DNA from: Gemmatimonadota bacterium
GTDB taxonomy: Bacteria; Gemmatimonadota; Gemmatimonadetes; Longimicrobiales; Gaopeijiaceae
NCBI GenBank assembly: GCA_009692205.1
Contig: SHZR01000010.1
Coordinates: 1 to 64,000 of the forward strand
Direction of reading: 5' to 3'
Length of the DNA stretch: 64,000 nt
The position numbers and the translations under genes were made by a program. The first letter of the stretch is position 1. Every line of letters begins with the position of its first letter. The notes beneath the pieces are model-generated. The model was given only the letters and a program-made list of their open reading frames with translations. It ran no database searches and was not told where the DNA came from. Below, piece by piece: positions 1 to 7,865 of the stretch.

Positions 1-1
1 T

Positions 2-169
2 GGTGTTGCGACTGTCGGAGTGCGGATGACCCGTACGTTCCGACTACATCGTTCGCGCGGAACACCCCGCGCGGGGGGTGGCGGTCGGCGCCTCTCTGAG
101 GTCGGCGACGTGCCACTGACGAATTTGACGCTGAATATCCTGTACAACCGAAGCTACAACCGCAAGTAA
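2..169 (+). CDS. 3' end of an unidentified upstream gene (partial)
   Basis: The frame is open from the window edge to a TAA stop at 167-169 and gives 55 residues. The last part (NLTLNILYNRSYNRK) alternates polar and hydrophobic residues like an outer-membrane beta-strand terminus. The first 35 residues are Arg/Gly-rich and look less protein-like, so the gene could be shorter or shifted. No family is recognised. Confidence 0.3.
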   Translation, partial: GVATVGVRMTRTFRLHRSRGTPRAGGGGRRLSEVGDVPLTNLTLNILYNRSYNRK

Positions 170-226
170 CCCCGCCCCCGAACCCACCTCTTGCCTTACC
201 TTCCCGCCTCCGCCCACATCTCCTGC

Positions 227-1144
227 ATGATCGACTCCTTCATCGGTAGAACCCCCGTCGTCCGACTCGAGCGCATCGTCGAGGAGGGCTCGGCGGAGGT
301 GTGGGTCAAGCTCGAGGCGATGAACCCAGGCGGCTCCATCAAGGACCGCCCGGCGCTCGCGATGATCGTCGACGCCGAGCGGCGCGGGCTCCTCCGCCCG
401 GGCGACACCATCGTCGAACCGACGTCAGGCAACACCGGGATCGGGCTCGCACAGGTCGCGGCGGCGCGCGGGTACCGCCTCATTCTGACCATGCCCGCCC
501 AGATGAGTGTCGAGCGCAGACGTACCCTCATGGGATACGGGGCCAAGCTGGTCCTGACCGACCCCGAGATGCGCATGCTCGCCGCCATTGCCGAGGCCGA
601 GAAGATCCGTGACGCAACCGGCGCCTTCATGCCGGACCAGTTCACCAATCCCGCCAATCCGCAGACGCACTACGAGACGACGGCGCCAGAGCTATGGGAA
701 GGGATGGAGGGCCGCATCGACGCGTTCGTGTACGGGAGCGGCACCGGCGGCACGATCTCGGGCGTCGGACGCTTCCTGAAGGAGCGCCTGCCGAACGTGC
801 TGGTCGTGGCGGTCGAGCCGGGTCGGAGCGCCGTGCTCTCCGGGGAGGAGCGCGGGCAGCACCAGTTCCAGGGCATGGGCCCCGGCTTCATTCCGAAGAA
901 CCTCGACCTGTCGGTGGTGGACCGCGTCATGAAGGCCTGGGAGGAGGACGCGTTCCCGATCGCGCGCCGGCTCGCGCGCGAGGAGGGGCTGTTCCTCGGC
1001 ATGAGCAGCGGCGCCATCGTCTGGGCGGCCATGCAGGTGGCCAAGGAGCTCGGGCCGGGTCACCGCGTCACGTGCATCGCTCCTGACTCCGCCTCGCTCT
1101 ACTTGAGCACGGAGTTGTTCGAGTCCGCAGAAGCGGGCGGATGA
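227..1144 (+). CDS. cysK: Cysteine synthase A (O-acetylserine sulfhydrylase)
   Basis: This is a 305-residue fold-type II PLP enzyme that makes cysteine from O-acetylserine and sulfide in the cytoplasm. The PLP lysine lies in NPGGSIKDRPA, the substrate loop is TSGNTGIGLA, and the phosphate-binding loop is GSGTGGTISG. The length is that of plain CysK, without the CBS domains of cystathionine beta-synthase. The ATG at 227 is preferred over a TTG at 191 because homologues begin a few residues before the 'IGRTPVVRL' segment. It stands alone and converges on the outer-membrane protein gene to its right. CysK and CysM cannot be told apart firmly by eye. Confidence 0.9.
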   Translation: MIDSFIGRTPVVRLERIVEEGSAEVWVKLEAMNPGGSIKDRPALAMIVDAERRGLLRPGDTIVEPTSGNTGIGLAQVAAARGYRLILTMPAQMSVERRRTLMGYGAKLVLTDPEMRMLAAIAEAEKIRDATGAFMPDQFTNPANPQTHYETTAPELWEGMEGRIDAFVYGSGTGGTISGVGRFLKERLPNVLVVAVEPGRSAVLSGEERGQHQFQGMGPGFIPKNLDLSVVDRVMKAWEEDAFPIARRLAREEGLFLGMSSGAIVWAAMQVAKELGPGHRVTCIAPDSASLYLSTELFESAEAGG

Positions 1145-1170
1145 TGGCGAGGTAGCCGCACGGCGCACGC

Positions 1171-1215
1171 GGTGCAGCGCCGACCCCCGGAGTGCGGGGG
1201 GTCCGACGCTGCACC
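1171..1215. terminator. Bidirectional hairpin between cysK and the outer-membrane protein gene
   Basis: GGTGCAGCG (1171-1179) pairs with CGCTGCACC (1207-1215), and inside it GACCCCC (1182-1188) pairs with GGGGGTC (1197-1203). It lies between two convergent genes. It has no T-tract, so its efficiency is uncertain. Confidence 0.6.
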
Positions 1216-1258
1216 GGACGAACCACCGCGCTGCGCGCGCGCGGGTTGGCCGATTGGA

Positions 1259-1813
1259 CTAGAAGTTGATCCTGAGCCCGGCTCCGAACGGCCACACCCA
1301 GGCGTTCGTGGTGCCCAGGTCGGCTTCCTTGGTGAATGCGATATCGCCTTGCGGGCTGATCAGCAGGTCAATCGAATTCGACAGCGCGATGGCCACCTTG
1401 GCCCCGGCATTGATCGCCGGATAGCTCTTCGTCTCGGGAAGGTCGCCTCCGAACTGGACCATGCCCGCCCCGAGGTTCACCGCCACCCTGACCCTCTCAC
1501 CGACGAACACGTCGTACCCGACCTTACCCATGTAGTGGAGGGTATTGATCTTGAAGTCGGGGTCGGCATCCGACGGACGTAGGCCGATGTCGAAGTCGGC
1601 CATCAGGGTGACCTTGGGTGCCACGCGGTAGCCGACACCGAACCCGAACCCGGGCCCGACGTCTGCTGCGTCCGCGATGTCGAACGTCGGCACCACGGCG
1701 GCGGCGCGCAGCTCGAGCGAGAACGTCGGGTCTGTCGAGGCTTGCGCAGCCGCGCTTTGGGTCGAAGCAAGCAGGGCGAGCCCCAGCGCGCCCGCGATCG
1801 TTGCAGTCTTCAT
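1259..1813 (-). CDS. Small outer-membrane beta-barrel protein
   Basis: The 184-residue product starts with a clear signal peptide (MKTATIAGALGLALLAS, cleavage near AAAQA). The rest alternates polar and hydrophobic residues in short strands and ends in Phe (GAGLRINF), the usual BamA recognition residue. It looks like an OmpA/OmpW-sized 8-stranded barrel. GAGGAA lies 9 nt before the ATG. The gene has its own promoter about 110 nt upstream, overlapped by four LitR/CarH-type half-sites. It is therefore probably expressed with the photolyase operon although separate from it. The ligand or role is unknown. Confidence 0.8.
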   Translation of the reverse strand: MKTATIAGALGLALLASTQSAAAQASTDPTFSLELRAAAVVPTFDIADAADVGPGFGFGVGYRVAPKVTLMADFDIGLRPSDADPDFKINTLHYMGKVGYDVFVGERVRVAVNLGAGMVQFGGDLPETKSYPAINAGAKVAIALSNSIDLLISPQGDIAFTKEADLGTTNAWVWPFGAGLRINF

Positions 1814-1921
1814 GGTTCTGATTCCTCAGGTCTGCGCGGTGGGCTACCCATCCGCGGCGTCTAGTTCGGTCCGATCGGCCACCGCCCCGGCTTGTCTCGC
1901 CCGGAGGTCGATGCCGCACCT

Positions 1922-1950
1922 ATGATACCCCGTGGGAGGCCAATTGTAAA
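1922..1950 (-). promoter_or_regulatory. Promoter of the outer-membrane protein gene
   Basis: On the minus strand TTTACA (1950-1945), a 17-bp spacer and TATCAT (1927-1922) form a good sigma70-type promoter. It implies a leader of about 100 nt. The -35 box lies inside the operator half-site TTTACAA (1950-1944). Confidence 0.7.
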
Positions 1951-1989
1951 GGTGTTGTCCATCTATTTCTTTGGACAACAGATGTACAA
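1944..1989. promoter_or_regulatory. Putative LitR/CarH operator: four TnnACAA half-sites
   Basis: Half-sites on the plus strand are TGGACAA (1972-1978) and TGTACAA (1983-1989), 11 bp apart. On the minus strand they are TTTACAA (1950-1944) and TGGACAA (1961-1955), also 11 bp apart. The two pairs face each other and create the visible inverted repeat TGTTGTCC (1953-1960) / GGACAACA (1973-1980). CarH of Thermus is known to bind 11-bp direct repeats of the form nnTnnACAnnn. The same half-sites occur at the litR promoter region in this window. Confidence 0.7.
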
Positions 1990-2018
1990 GATGTGCTAGG
2001 CCGGGCCAGAACGAGCCG

Positions 2019-3485
2019 CTATCGAGCCTTCGGGGGGACAGCGCCGCCCTCGACCGCCCGTCGCGCGATGCCACGGAGCATCCCCCCGAAGACGATCAGA
2101 TGCAGGGGGAACACGGAGTACCAATAGAGCCGTCCCGCGACGCCGACGGGGTCGAAGATCGCGGTCTGACGCAGGATGGAGCCGCCGCGACCGTTGGAGT
2201 CCACCTCGAACTCGAGCCAAGCGCGACCCGGGAGCTTCATCTCTGCCGCCAGTCGCAGCCTGCGGTTCGGCTCGATCGCTTCGACCCGCCAGCAGTCGAG
2301 CGTATCGCCCACACGCAGACGCGTGGGGTCATTCCTCCCCCGTCGCATGCCGACGCCACCGGCGAGCAGGTCCAGGATGCCACGGAGCTGCCACAGCCAA
2401 TCCGCCGCATACCATCCCGTGCGGCCGCCGATGCGTTCGATGGGCCCGAAGACGCTTTCTGGCGCCGCCTGCACCTCGACCACTCGCGAGTCGATCAGGC
2501 GCTCCCCGAAGCGCATGCCGAACCAGCCGTTGATCGTGCCCGAAGAGGAGAGAGCGTCCGACCACCTGGTCTCCGCCAGCTCGGAGTCCTCGTTCCTGAG
2601 GGCAGCCGCGATGGCTTCCCTGAAGCCGCCGGGACGAATGTCGAACGCCTGCAAGGCACGGGTGTCGGTGACCACCGTCGGATGTTGCATGCTGTCGATC
2701 AGCTTGCGCCCGACGCGTGCGTAGATCGGCGTCACGAGCCCGAGCCAGAGGCTCGACAAGCGAGGCGTGAGTACGGGAACCGGTACGATCCATCGCCGCA
2801 GCCCTCGCTGCCGAGCATACTCCCGCATCAACCCGCCGTACGTCGTCACGTCCGCTCCGCCGATCTCGAAGGTGTGGCTTCCTTCGAGCGGCAGTTCGGC
2901 GGCCGCCCGCAGATAGGCGAGCAAGTCGTTGATCGCGATCGGCTGTGCCTTCGTTGCGACCCAGCGCGGCGCGATCATGATCGGCAGTCGCTCTACGAGG
3001 GCCCGTACCAGCTCGAACGAGAGACTACCCGATCCGACCACGATGGACGCGCGGAGTTCGACGACCGGAACGCCGCTCGCGCGGAGGATATCGCCGACCT
3101 CGTGGCGGCTCCGCAGATGGGGCGAGAGGCGGACGCTCGCATCGCCGAGACCGCCCAGGTAGATGATGCGCCTCACGCCGGCGGCCCGAGCCGCCGAGCC
3201 GAAGTTCTCGGCTGCCCGTCGATCCTCCTCCTCGAACTCCCCCGACGAGCCCATGGAGTGGACGAGGTAGTATGCCGTCTCGACACCGGCCATGGCCCTG
3301 GCCAGGGAAGACGCATCGAGCACGTCGCCAGGCACTACATCGGTGGTCACCGCAACGCGGCTTCGGAGGACGTCCGGGTTGCGAGCCAGGCATCGTATGG
3401 GCTTTCCGTCGCGTTCGATCGCGCGGAGCAGGCGTCCACCGATGTAGCCGGTCGCTCCCGTGAGCAGCGTCCGGGGTTCGCTCAT
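2019..3485 (-). CDS. SDR-family NAD(P)-binding protein with C-terminal DUF2867
   Basis: This 488-residue protein starts with an extended-SDR Rossmann motif (TGATGYIGG, residues about 8-16). After residue 300 it has the DUF2867 domain usually attached to this SDR subgroup. The start chosen is the ATG at 3485, which overlaps the photolyase stop as ATGA. An upstream in-frame extension would run far into the photolyase gene. It is the last gene of the leftward light-responsive operon. By family it is an NAD(P)H-dependent oxidoreductase or isomerase of unknown substrate. Its companions suggest a lipid or oxidised-lipid substrate, which is inference only. Confidence 0.85.
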   Translation of the reverse strand: MSEPRTLLTGATGYIGGRLLRAIERDGKPIRCLARNPDVLRSRVAVTTDVVPGDVLDASSLARAMAGVETAYYLVHSMGSSGEFEEEDRRAAENFGSAARAAGVRRIIYLGGLGDASVRLSPHLRSRHEVGDILRASGVPVVELRASIVVGSGSLSFELVRALVERLPIMIAPRWVATKAQPIAINDLLAYLRAAAELPLEGSHTFEIGGADVTTYGGLMREYARQRGLRRWIVPVPVLTPRLSSLWLGLVTPIYARVGRKLIDSMQHPTVVTDTRALQAFDIRPGGFREAIAAALRNEDSELAETRWSDALSSSGTINGWFGMRFGERLIDSRVVEVQAAPESVFGPIERIGGRTGWYAADWLWQLRGILDLLAGGVGMRRGRNDPTRLRVGDTLDCWRVEAIEPNRRLRLAAEMKLPGRAWLEFEVDSNGRGGSILRQTAIFDPVGVAGRLYWYSVFPLHLIVFGGMLRGIARRAVEGGAVPPKAR

Positions 3486-4963
3486 ACGAGGGGCTCGGAG
3501 GACTTGCGTGCTCCGTCGCCGTATCGATCCAGATACGCGGTCAGCTTCACCTTCCGGCGCGTCGCTGTCGAACTCATCGACCGCACCTTGCCGTAGATGG
3601 GACGCGTGGGCCACCCACGGTCGAACCTGCCCAAGATCCAGAAGATGCCCGAGTAGGAGTTCGGATCGCGGCCGTCGAGGGCAAAGCGGTTGTTCAGCTC
3701 GACCATCACGTCTAGTGCCTCCTCAGGGTGCTCGGTCCACTCGAGGATCTTCTTGCCCCAAAGCATCCGAAGATAGTTGTGAATGACCCCGTCCTCGACG
3801 AGCTGCCGCTGTGCCGCGTTCCAGATCTCGTTGTGGGTGGCCGCGGCGGCGAACTGCTCTAGGGAGTAGGTGTGCGCGTGTGGGTCCGAGGCATGCTCCT
3901 CTAGCGTCGCCCGAGCCCACGCTGGAAGGCTCTCGTATCGATCGAACGCCGGGTGGCGCGTGGCGAACGCGAACCCGAGCTCGCGCCACGTCACGAGCTG
4001 GTCGAGGAACGCCTCGGCTCCCGCGCTCATGCCCCACCAGCCGCTCCTCCGCCCATCGGCCTTCGGCGAAATCCGCACCGGGCTCCACTCCTCCGCCTCC
4101 ACCACCGCATGGAAGATCTCGTGCGCGGACAGATGCCCGAAGTGCAGCCAAGCCGAAAGGCCGCTCGCGGCACCTGCGTCTGGGTGGTTGCGGTCCTCGG
4201 CGTAGCGCGCGAGGCCGCTCGCAAGGAACCGATCGAGCGCGAGGCGGGCGGCGGCGTGACCCCCCTGCCAGGCCGTCGCGGGCACGCCGTGGTCGATCGG
4301 AAGGGAGGCCATCGTCCTACGAGTGGCGAGGTCGGCCGCGCTCGCCGGAGGCCAGCGGCCTTCGATCTCCTTCGGGACCCCGCGGAAGGACGGCAGGCGC
4401 GCCGCGCCGAGAGGATCCGCCTCAGGCATCTCACCGAGCCGCTCGGGTAGCACGCGCTGGAGGAAACGGCGGAACTGGTGCGCGCTCACGAAGACCCGGT
4501 CGACCTCGCCGAGCGGGAGCAGTCCGCAGCTGTCCACCGCTTCGACGCGACAGGTCGCCACCCGCGCCGCAGCGGCGAGCAGCTTCGGCGTGAAGAACAC
4601 CGGCGAGTCGTCGGTGACCACCACGCATGCGCGAGCGGACAGAACTTCCAGCAGACCCCGCCCGGCCCCGGGCGTGGGCTCGAGGTAGGGGAAGTAGCCG
4701 ACGCCACGGGTGGCCAGGGTCGCCATGTGCTCACGCATCCCGTCGACGATCGCCTGATGCAAGCGATCCGACGCCCACCTATACCCGACGTCGAGCGGCT
4801 CGAAGACGAGCAGCGGCTTGCTGAGCGCCCGCGCGTGCTCGAGCGCCCGGTCGAGCGAGTGGCTCCAGCCCAGCCGCCGGCTGGCGACCATCCAATAGAG
4901 GATGTAGTCGCCGTCCGCCCGTACCTCGGCCTGGTTGAGGCTGCGGACTCGCTCGGACCTCAC
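3482..4963 (-). CDS. phr: Class II CPD photolyase
   Basis: The 493-residue FAD enzyme repairs cyclobutane pyrimidine dimers using blue light. The C-terminal FAD-binding half carries class II hallmarks: WNAAQRQLVEDGVIHNYLRM, WGKKILEWTEHPEEAL, and LDGRDPNSYSGIFW followed by RPIYGKVRSMS. The N-terminal alpha/beta domain (about residues 15-170) is also present. The start is the GTG at 4963, overlapping the DUF2177 stop as GTGA. A longer in-frame reading exists but lies entirely inside the DUF2177 gene. Its place in a LitR-controlled operon fits light induction. Confidence 0.9.
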   Translation of the reverse strand: MRSERVRSLNQAEVRADGDYILYWMVASRRLGWSHSLDRALEHARALSKPLLVFEPLDVGYRWASDRLHQAIVDGMREHMATLATRGVGYFPYLEPTPGAGRGLLEVLSARACVVVTDDSPVFFTPKLLAAAARVATCRVEAVDSCGLLPLGEVDRVFVSAHQFRRFLQRVLPERLGEMPEADPLGAARLPSFRGVPKEIEGRWPPASAADLATRRTMASLPIDHGVPATAWQGGHAAARLALDRFLASGLARYAEDRNHPDAGAASGLSAWLHFGHLSAHEIFHAVVEAEEWSPVRISPKADGRRSGWWGMSAGAEAFLDQLVTWRELGFAFATRHPAFDRYESLPAWARATLEEHASDPHAHTYSLEQFAAAATHNEIWNAAQRQLVEDGVIHNYLRMLWGKKILEWTEHPEEALDVMVELNNRFALDGRDPNSYSGIFWILGRFDRGWPTRPIYGKVRSMSSTATRRKVKLTAYLDRYGDGARKSSEPLV

Positions 4964-5364
4964 GCCACGCCGAGCCAACGCCCGATAGCATACCCGCACC
5001 CTGCCACACCGGCGGTGAGCAGGGTGCCCCAAGCCAAGTCGACCACCACGACGATCGGCGGAAAATCCCGGAAGAGCGCGAGCGCGGTGAGGTCGAACGT
5101 GGCGTAGGCGAAGAAGCCAAGGAAGGCGCCCAGGGCAATCGCCGTCCCCAGGGATTCGGCCCGCAGGCTCGGCAGCACGGCGAAGACCACGATGCCCGCA
5201 ATGTAGACGGCGTAGAACGCGAGGGCCGCCGGCCAGAGGGGCTGGTCCCGGAGGAAATGACCCAGATGGGTCCGATAGAAGCCGCGTGCCACCAATCCGA
5301 GCCATACGAGGTCGAGCGCGAAGAACGCGAGCGCTGTGGCGCTGTAGAGCTTCAGCAGGGTCAT
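4960..5364 (-). CDS. DUF2177 family membrane protein
   Basis: The 134-residue protein is almost wholly hydrophobic with four predicted membrane helices (about residues 4-26, 44-64, 72-95 and 103-127). Recognisable DUF2177 features are LDLVWLG near the N-terminus and YATFDLTALALFRDFP in the middle. The family often accompanies photolyase, DUF1365 and cyclopropane-synthase genes. Its function is not known. It starts 1 nt after the SRPBCC stop and overlaps the photolyase start. Confidence 0.85.
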   Translation of the reverse strand: MTLLKLYSATALAFFALDLVWLGLVARGFYRTHLGHFLRDQPLWPAALAFYAVYIAGIVVFAVLPSLRAESLGTAIALGAFLGFFAYATFDLTALALFRDFPPIVVVVDLAWGTLLTAGVAGCGYAIGRWLGVA

Positions 5365-5365
5365 G

Positions 5366-5875
5366 TCAGGACGTCTCCAGGAGTCGCGGGCCTCCGCTGG
5401 GATGTCGGCGACGTCCGGCGCGCGCGTTGCCGAAGATCCCAGCTACGGCATCCCGGCGATAGTCGAAGATCGCCTCGAGCTGCGCGCGGATCACCGCCGC
5501 ATGCACCCACCGCCCGAGCCACCCGAGTGGCAGCTCGTATTCCACGATGTCGACCACCTCGACGCCGCCCGGCACTGGGGTGAAGAAGTGACGGTGGTAC
5601 CAGCGGGCGTAGGGCCCCCGCGTCATCTCGTCGGCGAACATCATGCCGGGTTCGCACTCGGCGATCCGCGTCCGCCAACGCAGGGGAAGGCCCTGCCACC
5701 GGAGTCGATACGAGATCTCCGTTCCCACCCGCATGTGCTCGTCCGTCGACTCGGCGATCTCGAATCTCAGCCACGGCGGTGTGATCATTTCGAGATTCTT
5801 GGGGCTCTCGAAGAAGGTGAACACCTCGTCGGGACCACCGGCGACGACCTGATGCCGTCGCAGCACGTGGGTCAT
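5366..5875 (-). CDS. SRPBCC-superfamily (START-like) ligand-binding protein
   Basis: The 169-residue protein starts at the ATG at 5875 (ATGA overlap with the cyclopropane-synthase-like gene). It begins with the typical HQVVAGGPDEVFTFFESPKNLEMITPPW of 'cyclase/dehydrase' SRPBCC proteins and continues with the DEMTRGPYARWYHRHFF segment. The fold is a hydrophobic-ligand cavity. In this operon it may bind or present a lipid intermediate, which is inference. A longer in-frame reading runs into the upstream gene and is not used. Confidence 0.85.
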   Translation of the reverse strand: MTHVLRRHQVVAGGPDEVFTFFESPKNLEMITPPWLRFEIAESTDEHMRVGTEISYRLRWQGLPLRWRTRIAECEPGMMFADEMTRGPYARWYHRHFFTPVPGGVEVVDIVEYELPLGWLGRWVHAAVIRAQLEAIFDYRRDAVAGIFGNARAGRRRHPSGGPRLLETS

Positions 5876-7110
5876 GCGACCGCGGCCACGCCGACACGAC
5901 GCTGCGCCCGCACCAGGGAGCCACGCGCGAGGGGCTTCGCAAACACCATCTGCACCGTCCCGAGAACGGCCTCTTCGAATCCGCCTTCGCAGTAGCAGAA
6001 GTAGAACTCCCACAGTCGGCGGAACCGCTCGTCGAAGCCCAGCGCGCGGACGCGGTCCCCGTTCTCTTGGAAGCTCGCCTTCCACCGCCGCAGCGTCTCC
6101 GCGTAGTGGGGCGTGATGTCCTCGAGTTGGACGATCCGGAGGTCCGTGGTCCCAACCGCCGAGCTCAGCGCCGACACGGAGGGGATGAAGCTGCCCGGAA
6201 AGATGTAGCGCTTGATGAAGTCGACCTGGCGCTGGCGCGGGTCGTACCAGTCGTCGCGGACGGTGATGGCTTGAATCGCGGCCAAGCCGGTCGGTGTGAG
6301 GAGGCTGGCGCACTTCTCGAAGTACGTCTGCAAGTATTGATGGCCCACGGCTTCGACCATCTCGATCGACACCAGCTTGTCGTAGATCCCTTCTAAGTCC
6401 CGATAGTCGCTGAGCAGGACCGTGACGCGGTCCTCGAGGCCAGCAGCCGCCACGCGCTCGCGAGCGAGGCGGTACTGCTCCTCGGAGATCGTCGTGGTCG
6501 TGACCCGGCATCCGTACGTCGAGGCCGCGTGGATCGCGAAGCCACCCCAGCCGCACCCGATCTCCACCACGTGGTCGTCCGGGTCGATCGCGAGCTTCTT
6601 GCAGATGCGGTCGTACTTGGCGATGGATGCGTCCTTCATCGTGGTCCGCTCGTCCGCGAAGATCCCGCACGAGTAGGTCATGGTCTCGTCGAGGAACGAG
6701 GCGAAAAACGCGTTGCCGAGGTCGTAGTGCGCGTGGATGTTTCGCCGGCTTCCGCTCCGCGTGTTGCGGTTCCACACTCGGAACGCGGCCAACACGGGAC
6801 GCGATAGCCATGCGAGGCCGGTCTCCAGTCCCTCGAGGGCCTCTCGGTTGCGGGCGAAGAGGCGGATGAGATGAGCGAGGTCGTCCGACGTCCACTCGCC
6901 TCGGACGTAGGACTCGGCGGCTCCGATGTGGCCTCCGAACGCCATCGCCCGGAAGAAGGCCGGGTCGTGCACGTGGATCGTGGCGGAAGGGTCACCGCCC
7001 TGTCCGTAGGGGGTAATGGATCCGTCGTGACGGAGCATCAGGCAGCCGTGCGCGATCCTGCTCATGCGCCCACGGACCGCACGCTCCGCGAGTTGGTCGA
7101 TGATGCTCAT
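5872..7110 (-). CDS. cfa: Cyclopropane-fatty-acyl-phospholipid synthase family methyltransferase
   Basis: The 412-residue SAM-dependent enzyme acts on unsaturated acyl chains in membrane phospholipids. The SAM loop is VVEIGCGWGGFA (about residues 181-192). The family segments HYDLGNAFF and DETMTYSCGIF precede it. The start is the ATG at 7110, overlapping the DUF1365 stop as ATGA. Enzymes of this family may form cyclopropane rings or simply methylate, so the product cannot be read from sequence. The adjacent FAD enzyme and DUF1365 gene recall the set described for methylated or furan fatty acids in Rhodobacter. That link is from memory and is not a one-to-one assignment. Confidence 0.9.
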   Translation of the reverse strand: MSIIDQLAERAVRGRMSRIAHGCLMLRHDGSITPYGQGGDPSATIHVHDPAFFRAMAFGGHIGAAESYVRGEWTSDDLAHLIRLFARNREALEGLETGLAWLSRPVLAAFRVWNRNTRSGSRRNIHAHYDLGNAFFASFLDETMTYSCGIFADERTTMKDASIAKYDRICKKLAIDPDDHVVEIGCGWGGFAIHAASTYGCRVTTTTISEEQYRLARERVAAAGLEDRVTVLLSDYRDLEGIYDKLVSIEMVEAVGHQYLQTYFEKCASLLTPTGLAAIQAITVRDDWYDPRQRQVDFIKRYIFPGSFIPSVSALSSAVGTTDLRIVQLEDITPHYAETLRRWKASFQENGDRVRALGFDERFRRLWEFYFCYCEGGFEEAVLGTVQMVFAKPLARGSLVRAQRRVGVAAVA

Positions 7111-7865
7111 GCTGCTCGCCTCTCGGGGTGCGGGTGATACGGCGCGCGCTTGAGCCACAGCCGGAGAGCCTGCCAGTAGATCGCGGCCGTGACCCGAGCG
7201 GTCATCCATGGATGGCGGGCGAGCACTCGGGCCAAAGCCGGTCCCGAGATCTCCTCACGCGATAGGACCAGCGTCGCGTCGAAGACGCGCTCGCCGCGCA
7301 TCCGATTCGTCATGTGGACGCGCAGCCGCGCGCTCGGCGGGCTGAAGCGCCACTCGTACTCCTGCTCCATCTCCATGAACGGCGACACGTGGAACGCCTT
7401 GCCGAACCGATGCGGCCTGTCGCACGTACCGCCCTCGTCCCCCGACGAACGGACGGCGTACGTGTGCCGCTCATTCCACGGCGTGTTCGTGATCTCTGCC
7501 ACGATGGTGTCCACGGCTTCGCCGTCCGTCCCGAAGCAGTAGTAGAACGTCACCGGGTTACGGACGTGGCCGAGGTAACGCAGGTGCGTGAGCATGCGAA
7601 TCGGCCCCTCGGGTCGTCGGCCCGTGAGCTTCTCGGCCTCGTCCCGCACGGCCTCGGCGAGGTCGACGTCTGGGCTCCCGAGGTAGTCCGCTCGACGGAA
7701 TCGCGCCGGTGCCGGGGAACTCGTCGACCAGACCCATCGGCGCTCGAAGAGTGACGGCAGCTCCTCGAGGTCCACGTACATCATGTAGAGGGGATACGTG
7801 AACGCGTGCGGAACGGGCGTCAGCCGCCGGTGGCGCAAGACGCCCCGGTAGATGCAGCTCTTCAT
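7107..7865 (-). CDS. DUF1365 family protein
   Basis: The 252-residue protein shows the family's opening (YRGVLRHRRLTPVPHAFTYPLYMMYVDLEEL) and the core NPVTFYYCFG followed by EITNTPWNERHTY and KAFHVSPFMEME. DUF1365 genes are very often paired with the FAD amine-oxidase gene and a cyclopropane-synthase gene, as here. The enzymatic role is unproven. It starts at ATG 7865 in an ATGA overlap with the FAD gene. Confidence 0.9.
   Translation of the reverse strand: MKSCIYRGVLRHRRLTPVPHAFTYPLYMMYVDLEELPSLFERRWVWSTSSPAPARFRRADYLGSPDVDLAEAVRDEAEKLTGRRPEGPIRMLTHLRYLGHVRNPVTFYYCFGTDGEAVDTIVAEITNTPWNERHTYAVRSSGDEGGTCDRPHRFGKAFHVSPFMEMEQEYEWRFSPPSARLRVHMTNRMRGERVFDATLVLSREEISGPALARVLARHPWMTARVTAAIYWQALRLWLKRAPYHPHPERRAA

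Noticed and set aside
1971-3596. Long plus-strand open frame of 541 codons
   Set aside because: It is antisense to the SDR-DUF2867 gene, has no domain-like sequence, and is explained by high GC.
4964-5305. N-terminal extension of the photolyase
   Set aside because: It is Arg-rich, lies within the DUF2177 gene in another frame, and the GTGA overlap at 4963 gives the expected family length.
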